A program made the position numbers and the translations under genes. From NCBI GenBank assembly GCA_046290815.1, contig JBKBUF010000023.1, forward strand, positions 1 through 64,000: a DNA stretch of 64,000 bases. The letters run 5' to 3'. Positions within the stretch are counted from its first letter, which is position 1. Every line of letters starts with the position of its first letter. This document shows, piece after piece, positions 8,744 to 16,244 of the stretch. The notes under the pieces are model-generated. The model had not been told where the DNA came from. It saw nothing but the letters and a program-made list of their open reading frames with translations, and made no database searches. The DNA comes from JBKBUF01 sp046290815. GTDB taxonomy: Bacteria > Bacteroidota > Bacteroidia > Cytophagales > Cytophagaceae.

Positions 8744-9766
8744 ATGGCTACAAAGGTGAATACTTCAATTTTAGTACAGGATCCTCCATCAGATACCATT
8801 ACCGGTAAAACGATGGAAGCAGCAGTATTTTCCGGATCAGGAAGAATTGAAGTAAAAAAGGTGCCATTGCCTGTGCCGGGTCCCAAGCAAATTAGGGTAG
8901 CAGTAGAAGGATGTGGAATAAGTAACCTTGATATATCCGCATGGGAGGGTAAGTCATTAAACCAATACCCATTACCCGCAGGTGCTCCTGGGCATGAAGG
9001 CTGGGGCACTGTAGATGAAGTAGGTGAAAAAGTTACAGGTTATGCAAAAGGAGAAAAAGTTGCTTTTTATTCCTCACATGCATTTGCCGAATATGATCTG
9101 GTAGATGTAGGTTGTATGATCAAACTTCCTCCTTCGTTCAGAACTCTGGCATTCCCGGGTGTGCCCTTAGGACAAGTATATAATATTTTCAAAATATGTG
9201 ATATCAGGAAAGGGCAAACTGTAGCAGTGGTAGGGGCAGGATTTATGGGAAGCATTCTTGTGAGATTATTGCATAAGATAGGTGCTAAAGTTATTGCAAT
9301 TTCTCAACGACCTTATTCACTTTATCTGGCAAATGAATGTGGAGCCTCTTTTACAGTTAATATGGAGGACATGAATCAGGTGATACAGCAGGTTAAGGAA
9401 ATAACCTCCGGACAGATGTGCGACAGAGTGATTGAAATTACCGGTAAGGAATTCCCGCTGAATATTGCAGCGGAAATAGTAGCAGAGAAGGGAAAGATGA
9501 TCATTGCTGGATTACATCAGGATGGATTCAGAAATGTGAATATGTTCTTATGGAATATCAAAGGCTTTGAGGTGATCAATGCATATAACAATAATCCTGC
9601 ATCCATTATGGAAGGAATGCGTGAGATGCTTAAGCTGATAATTGATAAAGAAATTAACCTGACAGAATTGTATTCACATAGTTTTTCTATAGCTGAAATT
9701 GAAAAAGCCTTCCGGATGGCAAAAGAAAGACCGGAAGGATTTATAAAAGGAATAATCTCATTTTAA
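8744..9766 (+). CDS. Medium-chain (zinc-type) alcohol dehydrogenase family oxidoreductase
   Basis: A 340-residue MDR-family NAD(P)-dependent dehydrogenase. The GroES-like N-terminal half has zinc-site candidates C57 (GCGISNLD) and H84/E85 (PGHEG). The Rossmann half carries GAGFMGS near residue 165. The structural zinc loop with four cysteines is absent, so it belongs with the shorter sugar- or polyol-type MDR enzymes. Family members usually start at a motif like MEAAVFSG; here that is residue 24, so an internal start at 8813 is possible. The gene lies 24 bases before a glycosyltransferase on the same strand, which suggests a shared role in sugar modification. The substrate is unknown. Confidence 0.85.
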   Translation: MATKVNTSILVQDPPSDTITGKTMEAAVFSGSGRIEVKKVPLPVPGPKQIRVAVEGCGISNLDISAWEGKSLNQYPLPAGAPGHEGWGTVDEVGEKVTGYAKGEKVAFYSSHAFAEYDLVDVGCMIKLPPSFRTLAFPGVPLGQVYNIFKICDIRKGQTVAVVGAGFMGSILVRLLHKIGAKVIAISQRPYSLYLANECGASFTVNMEDMNQVIQQVKEITSGQMCDRVIEITGKEFPLNIAAEIVAEKGKMIIAGLHQDGFRNVNMFLWNIKGFEVINAYNNNPASIMEGMREMLKLIIDKEINLTELYSHSFSIAEIEKAFRMAKERPEGFIKGIISF

Positions 9767-9790
9767 TCAATAACCATATCCACAAACGTT

Positions 9791-10918
9791 ATGAAGGTAT
9801 TCATGTTTTATCAATCACTTGTTTCCGACTGGAATAATCCTACTGCCCATTTTTTGCGTGGGGTAGTAACGGAACTTAAATCCAGAGGTCACGAGGTAAA
9901 TGTTTATGAGCAGGATGGAAATGCTCCGGTGACAGAGCTTACTAATGCTCATGGCATGAAAGCGGTTAAAGAGTTTTATTCTTTTTATCCTGACCTGAGT
10001 ACGAATTTTTATAATTCTGAAAAATTAAATGCCGATACTCTTTTAAAAGAGGCTGACCTGGTACTTGTACAGGATAAAACTGAGCTGGAGATAATAAAAA
10101 AATTAATTAAGGCCAGAAAGAAAGGTAAGTTTAAACTCCTTTTTCATGATACAGGGCACAAAGTTGTTACAGACAAGCAATTTATAGAAAGCATTGACCT
10201 TTCACTATTCGATGGAGTGGTGGCATATGGAGAGGTAATAAAAAATATATATCTTATTGAAGGTTGGGCACGTCGTGCCTGGGTTTGGCATGAAGGAGTA
10301 GACACCAGAATGTTTTACCCCAGAGGATCTAAAACACAGGATGCAGATGCTGTATGGATCGGAAACTGGTCAGAAGACAGAGCAATGGAAATTTATGAAT
10401 ACCTGATAAATCCTGTGAAAGAATTAAAAATCAAAGCAAGGGTTTACGGAGTGAATTATCCAAAGCAGGTGCTTGCAGCTATGAAAGAAGCGGGTATAGA
10501 ATACTGTGGCTGGCTCCCCAACTACAGAGTGCCGGAGACTTTGGCAAAGCATCGTGTGGCTATACATATACCAAGAAGACCTTATGTACAATTTCTTCCA
10601 GGGATACCTACCATAAGACCGTATGAAGCAATGGCCTGCGGAATTCCTTTAATATCTGCGCCGTGGAGCGATTGCGAAAATCTGTTTTCACCGGGGAAAG
10701 ATTTTCTGGTAGCAAGAACAGGTAAACAAATGGTACTGCATCTTGCTGCTGTATTGAACACTAGTATCAGTGAAGCACTTACTATTTCCTCTATGAGAAC
10801 TATCAATAAAAATCATTCATGCTATCAGAGAGTGAATGATCTTGAGAAGATCTGTGAAGATCTGGAAATAAGTAAGAGCAAAATTTATAATATGGCAGAA
10901 GTAGAAGCAGGAAGGTAA
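9791..10918 (+). CDS. CgeB-like glycosyltransferase (GT-B fold)
   Basis: A 375-residue cytoplasmic protein resembling the CgeB / glycosyl-transferase-1 group. The C-terminal half has the GT-B donor-site pattern: GxLPNYRVPE, then TIRPYEAMACGIPLIS with the E of an EX7E-like element, then SPGKDFLVA. The N-terminal half begins with a short beta strand (MKVFMFYQS) and a Rossmann-like region. It has no membrane segment. It probably forms a two-gene unit with the preceding dehydrogenase. Donor and acceptor cannot be deduced. The C-terminal 40 residues are charged and helical. Confidence 0.8.
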   Translation: MKVFMFYQSLVSDWNNPTAHFLRGVVTELKSRGHEVNVYEQDGNAPVTELTNAHGMKAVKEFYSFYPDLSTNFYNSEKLNADTLLKEADLVLVQDKTELEIIKKLIKARKKGKFKLLFHDTGHKVVTDKQFIESIDLSLFDGVVAYGEVIKNIYLIEGWARRAWVWHEGVDTRMFYPRGSKTQDADAVWIGNWSEDRAMEIYEYLINPVKELKIKARVYGVNYPKQVLAAMKEAGIEYCGWLPNYRVPETLAKHRVAIHIPRRPYVQFLPGIPTIRPYEAMACGIPLISAPWSDCENLFSPGKDFLVARTGKQMVLHLAAVLNTSISEALTISSMRTINKNHSCYQRVNDLEKICEDLEISKSKIYNMAEVEAGR

Positions 10919-11069
10919 ATTGTATACAAAAAATTCAGACAGCTGTTAAAGATTCTACTATAACACCCGTTTTTTTTTATAAATGTTCAATTATTAGGGA
11001 GAAAAGTATTCTTGAAAACATTCGTTAAACCGTGCCGGTTAGATTTTTGAATAGATTTTGATATTGTAT

Positions 11070-11762
11070 ATGAGGAAGATTCAAATAATGGCGGCTGTGT
11101 TGGGAGGAATGCTTCTGACCGGAGCCTGGAGTGGAAATTTAAAAAATGAACAGGTTAATTCAGGCAAATACGACATTTCTGTGATAGCAGAAATGAATGA
11201 AATGGAAGCTAAAGAATTTATTGAGAAAGCGGCAAAATCAAATCTGGCTGAAATCGAATTTAGCAAAGTTGCTCAGCAGAAAGCATCCAACAGTGATGTT
11301 AAAAGTTATGCTCAGACAATGCAAACTGAGCATACCAAGGCCAATGATGAGCTTAGAAAAATTGCGCAGAAAAAGAATATTACTTTTCCAACCTCAATGG
11401 ATCAGGAAAAGCAAACTAAACTTGATAATATGCGCAGAAAATCCGGTGCTGAATTTGATAGGGCCTATATGGACTATGCTGTTAATTCACACAGTAAAAG
11501 CGTAGAGTTTTATCAAAAAGCTTCAAAAGAGCTTAAAGATAATGAGCTTAAAACATATGCCGACAATACATTGACATCCTTAAAGAATCACCATCAAAAG
11601 GCTACACAGCTTAATGATAAGCTGAAAGGAACAGCCAGCAGCAAAGGTGAGTCTGATGGTATGTCAAGAGAGCAACAGCAAAAACAAGGGCAGCAGAAAG
11701 ATCAAAAGCAGAGCCAGGGGCAGACTAGTCCTCAGCAAAGGCAAAATCAGGGATCTTACTAA
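11070..11762 (+). CDS. Secreted DUF4142-family protein with Gln-rich tail
   Basis: A 230-residue exported protein. The start is the ATG at 11070 (MRKIQIMAAV), which gives a compact signal peptide; a TTG four codons upstream is less likely. Residues about 45-185 are the four-helix, ferritin-like DUF4142 domain, recognisable by EAKEFIEKAAKSNLAE, an H in TEHTKAN and a second HH pair. The last 45 residues are almost only Gln, Lys, Ser and Gly. DUF4142 proteins are widespread periplasmic or envelope proteins of unknown function, often linked to stress. A strong terminator follows. Confidence 0.85.
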   Translation: MRKIQIMAAVLGGMLLTGAWSGNLKNEQVNSGKYDISVIAEMNEMEAKEFIEKAAKSNLAEIEFSKVAQQKASNSDVKSYAQTMQTEHTKANDELRKIAQKKNITFPTSMDQEKQTKLDNMRRKSGAEFDRAYMDYAVNSHSKSVEFYQKASKELKDNELKTYADNTLTSLKNHHQKATQLNDKLKGTASSKGESDGMSREQQQKQGQQKDQKQSQGQTSPQQRQNQGSY

Positions 11763-11784
11763 TTTGTCCTGATAATTATAAAAG

Positions 11785-11812
11785 GAGTTACCTATGAGGG
11801 TAACTCTTTTTT
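11785..11812. terminator. Bidirectional hairpin terminator
   Basis: Perfect 8-bp stem GAGTTACC / GGTAACTC (11785-11792 and 11799-11806) with a 6-base loop, followed by six T residues on the plus strand. It ends the DUF4142 gene and overlaps the stop codon of the converging minus-strand gene. Confidence 0.85.
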
Positions 11813-12160
11813 GTTTTCCGGTCTTATATGCTCATCAATTTTTGATATAAGTTCAGTATGCGAGGAGTTGTTCTTCAGAATACAATCTGCATTTGAAAAG
11901 GAATTGCATTCTGACTTTTTATGAATCAATACAATTTGCTTTACATTTTTTTCTTTGACTGATGCTAAAACTTTGTCAAAATGCGGTGCCATGGTGTCAA
12001 TGACAAGGGTAAAATTATCTTTGGATTTTAAAGTTTTCTCAAGAAGCCTGAAATCTGTAAATATGTGTAATATGCTTCCCAGTTTATCTTTAAGTATTTT
12101 ATTTACAGCCTGAAAATTTATTTTGCTGTTTTCCAGTATAAAAACCTCCCTGCCTGCCAT
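11792..12160 (-). CDS. Degenerate receiver-domain-like small protein
   Basis: A 122-residue protein with the alternating beta-alpha pattern of a CheY-type receiver: strand 1 VFILEN, strand 3 FTLVIDTM with an Asp at the phospho-acceptor place, strand 4 KQIVLIHKK with a Lys near the conserved position. The acidic pair normally at the end of strand 1 is reduced to one Glu, and no output domain follows. It may be a phosphorylation-independent pseudo-receiver; function unknown. The stop lies inside the shared terminator. The similarity is by pattern only. Confidence 0.5.
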   Translation of the reverse strand: MAGREVFILENSKINFQAVNKILKDKLGSILHIFTDFRLLEKTLKSKDNFTLVIDTMAPHFDKVLASVKEKNVKQIVLIHKKSECNSFSNADCILKNNSSHTELISKIDEHIRPENKKELPS

Positions 12161-12211
12161 AACATAGTTTATAGCTAAAACAAAAAGTAATGTCGCAACA
12201 GTTCAGGGGAA

Positions 12212-12271
12212 TTAAGAGTTAAGAGTTAAGAATGGAATGATGAATGATGAGTGTTGAGTGTTGAATGATGA
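12212..12271. repeat. Mixed heptanucleotide array in doublets
   Basis: Consecutive 7-base units: TTAAGAG twice, TTAAGAA, a 4-base link, then ATGATGA twice, GTGTTGA twice and ATGATGA once. The array ends 3 bases before the stop codon of the 80-residue minus-strand gene. Period and position match the arrays at 1-120 and 15026-15060. Confidence 0.9.
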
Positions 12272-12274
12272 TGG

Positions 12275-12517
12275 TTAGAGATCGTATAGTTTTTTGATTT
12301 TATTATATTCTTCTTCGGTTATCGGGTCGAAATGGGGAGAAGGGGAAGTGATTAAATCCCGGATATAATTTTGCTCGGGAAGCTGTTTTGCATTGGTCTG
12401 GAATATAACTGCTGATGAGCCGATTATTTTAATTTCTTCAAAATGAGTCATTGAAGTTATTTTATAATAAGTTTTATTGTCTTTAGACCTTCTGAATTCC
12501 GGAAAACCAGCCTCCAT
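12275..12517 (-). CDS. Hypothetical protein (80 aa)
   Basis: An 80-residue soluble, mildly charged protein I do not recognise. It contains YYKITSM and a C-terminal EEEYNKIKKLY helix, without cysteines, signal peptide or membrane segment. The N-terminal part mixes strands, suggesting one small alpha/beta domain. It sits alone between the degenerate receiver and the TPR gene. Sensible codon use and a clean ATG support it as real, but a chance frame is not excluded. Confidence 0.55.
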   Translation of the reverse strand: MEAGFPEFRRSKDNKTYYKITSMTHFEEIKIIGSSAVIFQTNAKQLPEQNYIRDLITSPSPHFDPITEEEYNKIKKLYDL

Positions 12518-12561
12518 TATCCTTAATTTTAATTGCGCAAGCTAAACAATAAAATTTATAT

Positions 12562-12569
12562 TATTTTTG
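12562..12569 (+). promoter_or_regulatory. Candidate -7 element for the TPR gene
   Basis: TATTTTTG matches TAnnTTTG exactly and lies 27 bases upstream of the ATG at 12597. No TTTG is found at the ideal spacing upstream (an ATTG sits about 26 bases away), so support is partial. Confidence 0.3.
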
Positions 12570-12596
12570 TTTTATTACTTAAGTAAATGACTGATT

Positions 12597-14984
12597 ATGA
12601 GTTTGACTGAAGCAGGGGAATCCCTGGATATCAAAAAATGGATTATAGCTCTGTTTTCCATCATTACCCTTACCATCATTGCCTATTATCCTTCCCTGGA
12701 AAACGGCTTCACCAATTGGGATGATCCTAACTATGTGCTGGAGAATCCTTATATCTCTAAATTAAATAACAAGAATGTAAAAACCATTTTTTCGGAATAT
12801 TACATGGGTAATTACCACCCGCTCACCATGCTTTCTCTTGCACTGGATTATAAATCCGGCAAGCCCGATGCATATGTTTACCATAGGACAAATCTTGTGC
12901 TTCATTCATTGAATTCAGTAGTTGTCTTTATATTAATATTTCTGTTAATAAGAAATTTTCCGGTTGCTCTTATTACAGGAATTTTGTTTGGCGTACATGC
13001 CATACATGTTGAGTCTGTAGCATGGATTTCTGAAAGAAAAGATGTGTTGTACACCTTTTTCTTTCTTCTCTCATTGGTTTGCTACACCAGGTATACAAAC
13101 AATAAAAAATATACGCTTTACTTTCTTAGTCTTATTTTATTTCTTCTTTCCTGCTTATCAAAAGGTATGGCTGTTTCACTTTCAGTTACTCTGATAGCAA
13201 TAGATTATCTTAAAGGCAGGAACTTGTTGAGTAAAAATGTTATTCTGGAGAAAATTCCTTTTTTTATAGTTTCAGTTATCTTTGGTGTTGTAGCTGTTTT
13301 CGCCCAAAAGCTTGGTCCGGATACAGAAGGCATTCCGGATTACAATTTCTTTAAAAGAATTCTTTTTGCATCATACGGGTTCTGTCAATATATATTCAAA
13401 ACTATATATCCGTTTCAACTTTCTGCATTTTATCCCTATCCTGAAAAGCAGGCTATCCCGACACAGTTTTTTATTTATCCGATTATAGCTATGGGAATAT
13501 TGTTCCTGATCTGGAAATTTTCTTCCAAATCAAAACTATATGTTTTCGGAATGGCTTTTTTTATCATCAATGTATTTCTTGTTCTGCAGCTATTGCCGGT
13601 GGGTAGAGCCATTATGGCCGACAGGTATGCTTATGTTCCTTCTATAGGAATATTTTTAATGATTTCAGCTTTATTGTATAGGGCTTTTCAAAACCAGAAT
13701 ATCATTTTTTATGTTGCCACCATCTCCTTTTATGTTGTTGCTCAAATTTGGTTTACCAATGGATATGTAAAAGTGTGGGACAATAGTATCAGTCTCTGGA
13801 ATCATGTTCTTGCTAATTTTGAATCTGATGTGGCTTATAACAACAGAGGAGTAGCTTATTCTGATAAGGGAGAATATTTGAAAGCAATTGAAGATTTTAA
13901 TAAAGCAGTAACAATTAACCCTAACCATAAAGAAGCTTATAATAACAGAGGAGTTGCTTATGCAAATATTGAAAAGTATGAAGATGCAATTAAAGATTAC
14001 AACCAATCACTTTCCATCAGCCCGGCTTATTCCAATGCCTATTACAATCGTGGCAATGCTTATGCAAAACTTAAAAAATATGAATTAGCTATTGAAGATT
14101 ATAATAAAGTAGTCCGATTGAATCCTGCTTATGCAGGAGTTTACAACAACCGGGGCCTGTCTTTAAAAGAAGCCGGAAGGTATAAAGAAGCATTAGATGA
14201 TCTGAATAAGGCAGTGAAATTAAATCCAAAGAATGCAGAGGCTTACTCCAACAGAAGTCTTGTCAAATACCAGTTGCAGGATTTTCAGGGAGCAATTGAC
14301 GATAATAAAATTGCCATTAGCCTTAAACCGGGCACATCAAGCGCTTATCTCAATAGTGGAATTGCCAAGTGTCGTGCCGGTAATTTAACAGATGCACTGC
14401 TGGATTTTGACGCGGCGCTGAGATACAATCCATCTGACAAGGAAGTATATTTAAACAGAGGCATTACCTATTATCATTTACGCGAATTGGAAAAGGCTAT
14501 GGCAGATATAGAAAAAGCTATTTCCATAGATCCTTTGTATGCTGAAGCTTTTTTCAACAGAGGGATTATTAAATCCGGCCTGAATGACAACAAAGGTGCA
14601 TTGGAGGACTATACTACAGCTATAAAATTTGATCCTAAGCATGCCAGAGCATACGCCAACAGGGGAATATTAAAATTTGCTGACAAGGATTATAAAGCAG
14701 TCATAGATAATTTAAGTGAGGCCATTTCAATTGATCCTGCTTATGCAGATGCTTATTGCAACCGTGGACTTGCCAGAACTTATATAAAAGATAACAAAGG
14801 CGCTATGGATGATTATAACAAAGCTATAGAAATTAATCCCTCTTTCGGACTTGCTTACAATAACAGAGGAGTTTTAAAATATCAGTCAGGAGATAAAAAA
14901 GGTGGTTGTGAAGACTGGAAGATGGCAGTGAATGCCGGTTATGAGTCAAGCAGAAAGTTTTTGGAAACCTATTGCTTACAATAA
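12597..14984 (+). CDS. TMTC-like multi-pass membrane protein with C-terminal TPR repeats
   Basis: A 795-residue inner-membrane protein. Residues about 1-400 contain some ten hydrophobic segments; the first extracytoplasmic loop carries NWDDPNYVLENP, then NYHPLTMLS, FGVHAIHVESVAW and SERKDVLY. These resemble the GT-C membrane domain of animal TMTC O-mannosyltransferases, where an acidic pair in loop 1 is thought catalytic (here D40/D41 by rough count). Residues about 410-785 are ten to eleven TPR units of 34 residues, recognisable by AYNNRGVAY and AIEDYNKAI. Membrane GT-C plus TPR is the TMTC architecture. Transfer of a lipid-linked sugar to exported protein is a family-based inference; donor and target are unknown. 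Confidence 0.8.
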   Translation: MSLTEAGESLDIKKWIIALFSIITLTIIAYYPSLENGFTNWDDPNYVLENPYISKLNNKNVKTIFSEYYMGNYHPLTMLSLALDYKSGKPDAYVYHRTNLVLHSLNSVVVFILIFLLIRNFPVALITGILFGVHAIHVESVAWISERKDVLYTFFFLLSLVCYTRYTNNKKYTLYFLSLILFLLSCLSKGMAVSLSVTLIAIDYLKGRNLLSKNVILEKIPFFIVSVIFGVVAVFAQKLGPDTEGIPDYNFFKRILFASYGFCQYIFKTIYPFQLSAFYPYPEKQAIPTQFFIYPIIAMGILFLIWKFSSKSKLYVFGMAFFIINVFLVLQLLPVGRAIMADRYAYVPSIGIFLMISALLYRAFQNQNIIFYVATISFYVVAQIWFTNGYVKVWDNSISLWNHVLANFESDVAYNNRGVAYSDKGEYLKAIEDFNKAVTINPNHKEAYNNRGVAYANIEKYEDAIKDYNQSLSISPAYSNAYYNRGNAYAKLKKYELAIEDYNKVVRLNPAYAGVYNNRGLSLKEAGRYKEALDDLNKAVKLNPKNAEAYSNRSLVKYQLQDFQGAIDDNKIAISLKPGTSSAYLNSGIAKCRAGNLTDALLDFDAALRYNPSDKEVYLNRGITYYHLRELEKAMADIEKAISIDPLYAEAFFNRGIIKSGLNDNKGALEDYTTAIKFDPKHARAYANRGILKFADKDYKAVIDNLSEAISIDPAYADAYCNRGLARTYIKDNKGAMDDYNKAIEINPSFGLAYNNRGVLKYQSGDKKGGCEDWKMAVNAGYESSRKFLETYCLQ

Positions 14985-15025
14985 AACTTGAAATCCGAAA
15001 TTCGAAAATAGAATCCCTGTGAATT

Positions 15026-15060
15026 AACTTTTAACTCTAAACTTTAAACTTTAAATCTAA
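15026..15060. repeat. Five degenerate heptads running into the nfo stop codon
   Basis: Five consecutive 7-base units: AACTTTT, AACTCTA, AACTTTA, AACTTTA, AATCTAA. They lie between the converging TPR and endonuclease IV genes and include the nfo stop codon (15057-15059). No terminator hairpin is visible here. Confidence 0.85.
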
Positions 15061-15884
15061 CCTACCAACTTCCTCAATAACTCCAGATTAATCCAATCCA
15101 TATCACCTTCTTTAGGAGTCTCCAGTACTTTAGGTATATCGGGAAAATTTTGTTGGATATATTTAAACGGTACTAAACCAATTTTGCCTTTACCTATGTT
15201 TTCATGCCTATCTATTCTGCTTCCCAATGCACCTTTCGAGTCATTAAAGTGAAATGCTTTGATGGTTTTAACTTTGATAGTTTTTTCAACCTGGTTAAAA
15301 AAATCTTCAATTCCTTTCTCATTAGAAATATCGTAGCCAGCTGCAAAAGCATGGCAGGTATCAATACAAACTGCAGTTCTGTTTTTACCTGTTTCTTTAA
15401 GAATAGATTGCAGATGCTCAAGTTTCCAACCTATGCTTGATCCTTGACCCGCGGTATTTTCCAGCAATATTTTCGTTTTACAATCTGCTGTAGCTTCAAT
15501 CACGATATTTAATCCATCTATTATTCTCTGTATGGCTTCTTTTTCAGTAATATCTTTGCATGATCCCGGATGCATTACCGCATAAGCCAGTCCTAAGGTA
15601 TCGCATCTTCTTACTTCTGCAGCGAGGGATAATACAGATTGCTTTCTGATAGATTCATCTGCACTGGCAAGATTGATAAGATATGTACAGTGTGAAAATG
15701 CTTTTTTTATTGCAAAATCTTTTAAGTCTTTCCTGAAGATTTTGGCATCTTCTATTGTTATTGTTTTTTCAGCCCATTGTCTCTGATTTTTGGTAAAAAT
15801 CTGAAAGGTTTGGATACCTAATCGTTGTGCTTCAATAAAGGCATTTTGATAACCTCCGCTTATGGAACAGTGTACGCCTAACAT
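15057..15884 (-). CDS. nfo: Deoxyribonuclease IV (endonuclease IV, AP endonuclease)
   Basis: A 275-residue AP endonuclease that cleaves the DNA backbone 5' to abasic sites in base-excision repair. It is a TIM barrel with the metal-binding residues of the family in place: H in GVHCSISGG and AVMHPGS, E in LLENTAGQG, DTCHAFAAGYD, HFNDSKG, and RHENIGKG with DRH; the terminal VLETP supplies the last Glu. Length is typical. It starts at the ATG at 15884, which overlaps by 7 bases the end of the upstream small gene, so the two are co-transcribed. No other repair gene is in the window. Confidence 0.97.
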   Translation of the reverse strand: MLGVHCSISGGYQNAFIEAQRLGIQTFQIFTKNQRQWAEKTITIEDAKIFRKDLKDFAIKKAFSHCTYLINLASADESIRKQSVLSLAAEVRRCDTLGLAYAVMHPGSCKDITEKEAIQRIIDGLNIVIEATADCKTKILLENTAGQGSSIGWKLEHLQSILKETGKNRTAVCIDTCHAFAAGYDISNEKGIEDFFNQVEKTIKVKTIKAFHFNDSKGALGSRIDRHENIGKGKIGLVPFKYIQQNFPDIPKVLETPKEGDMDWINLELLRKLVG

Positions 15885-16189
15885 ATATTATAGTCAGTTT
15901 TTTTTATAAATTGAAGGAAACCAGATATAGTGATGATAACTTCTTCATTCTTTAAATCCTGAAACAATGATGAAATGTATGTTTCTGCATCTGATAGAAT
16001 TGTAAAGTTCTCAAATAAGAAATTTATATTCTCAATTTTGCAGTTTTCCGTAATAAACTCAATAAAATGATGAAGGATGGCTAATTCTTTTTTGCTGCAT
16101 TTACCCGACTTATGATAACTTTCCAATAAGTCATCAAGTTCCATCCTGAAAATTTCATAAGGCTCCAGATCGTCTAAAGAGGAAGACAT
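15878..16189 (-). CDS. Hypothetical protein upstream of nfo (103 aa)
   Basis: A 103-residue acidic, helical, cytoplasmic protein that I do not recognise. Its C-terminus overlaps the nfo start by 7 bases, indicating translational coupling to the AP endonuclease. It has no signal, membrane segment or cysteine motif; two Cys are scattered. The 55-bp gap to the divergent 7TM sensor gene must hold both promoters. Confidence 0.65.
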   Translation of the reverse strand: MSSSLDDLEPYEIFRMELDDLLESYHKSGKCSKKELAILHHFIEFITENCKIENINFLFENFTILSDAETYISSLFQDLKNEEVIITISGFLQFIKKTDYNIC

Positions 16190-16244
16190 TGTAATTTTTT
16201 TCTTAAATTTAAGTTATTATTAATTGAGATTAATATAAATCCGT

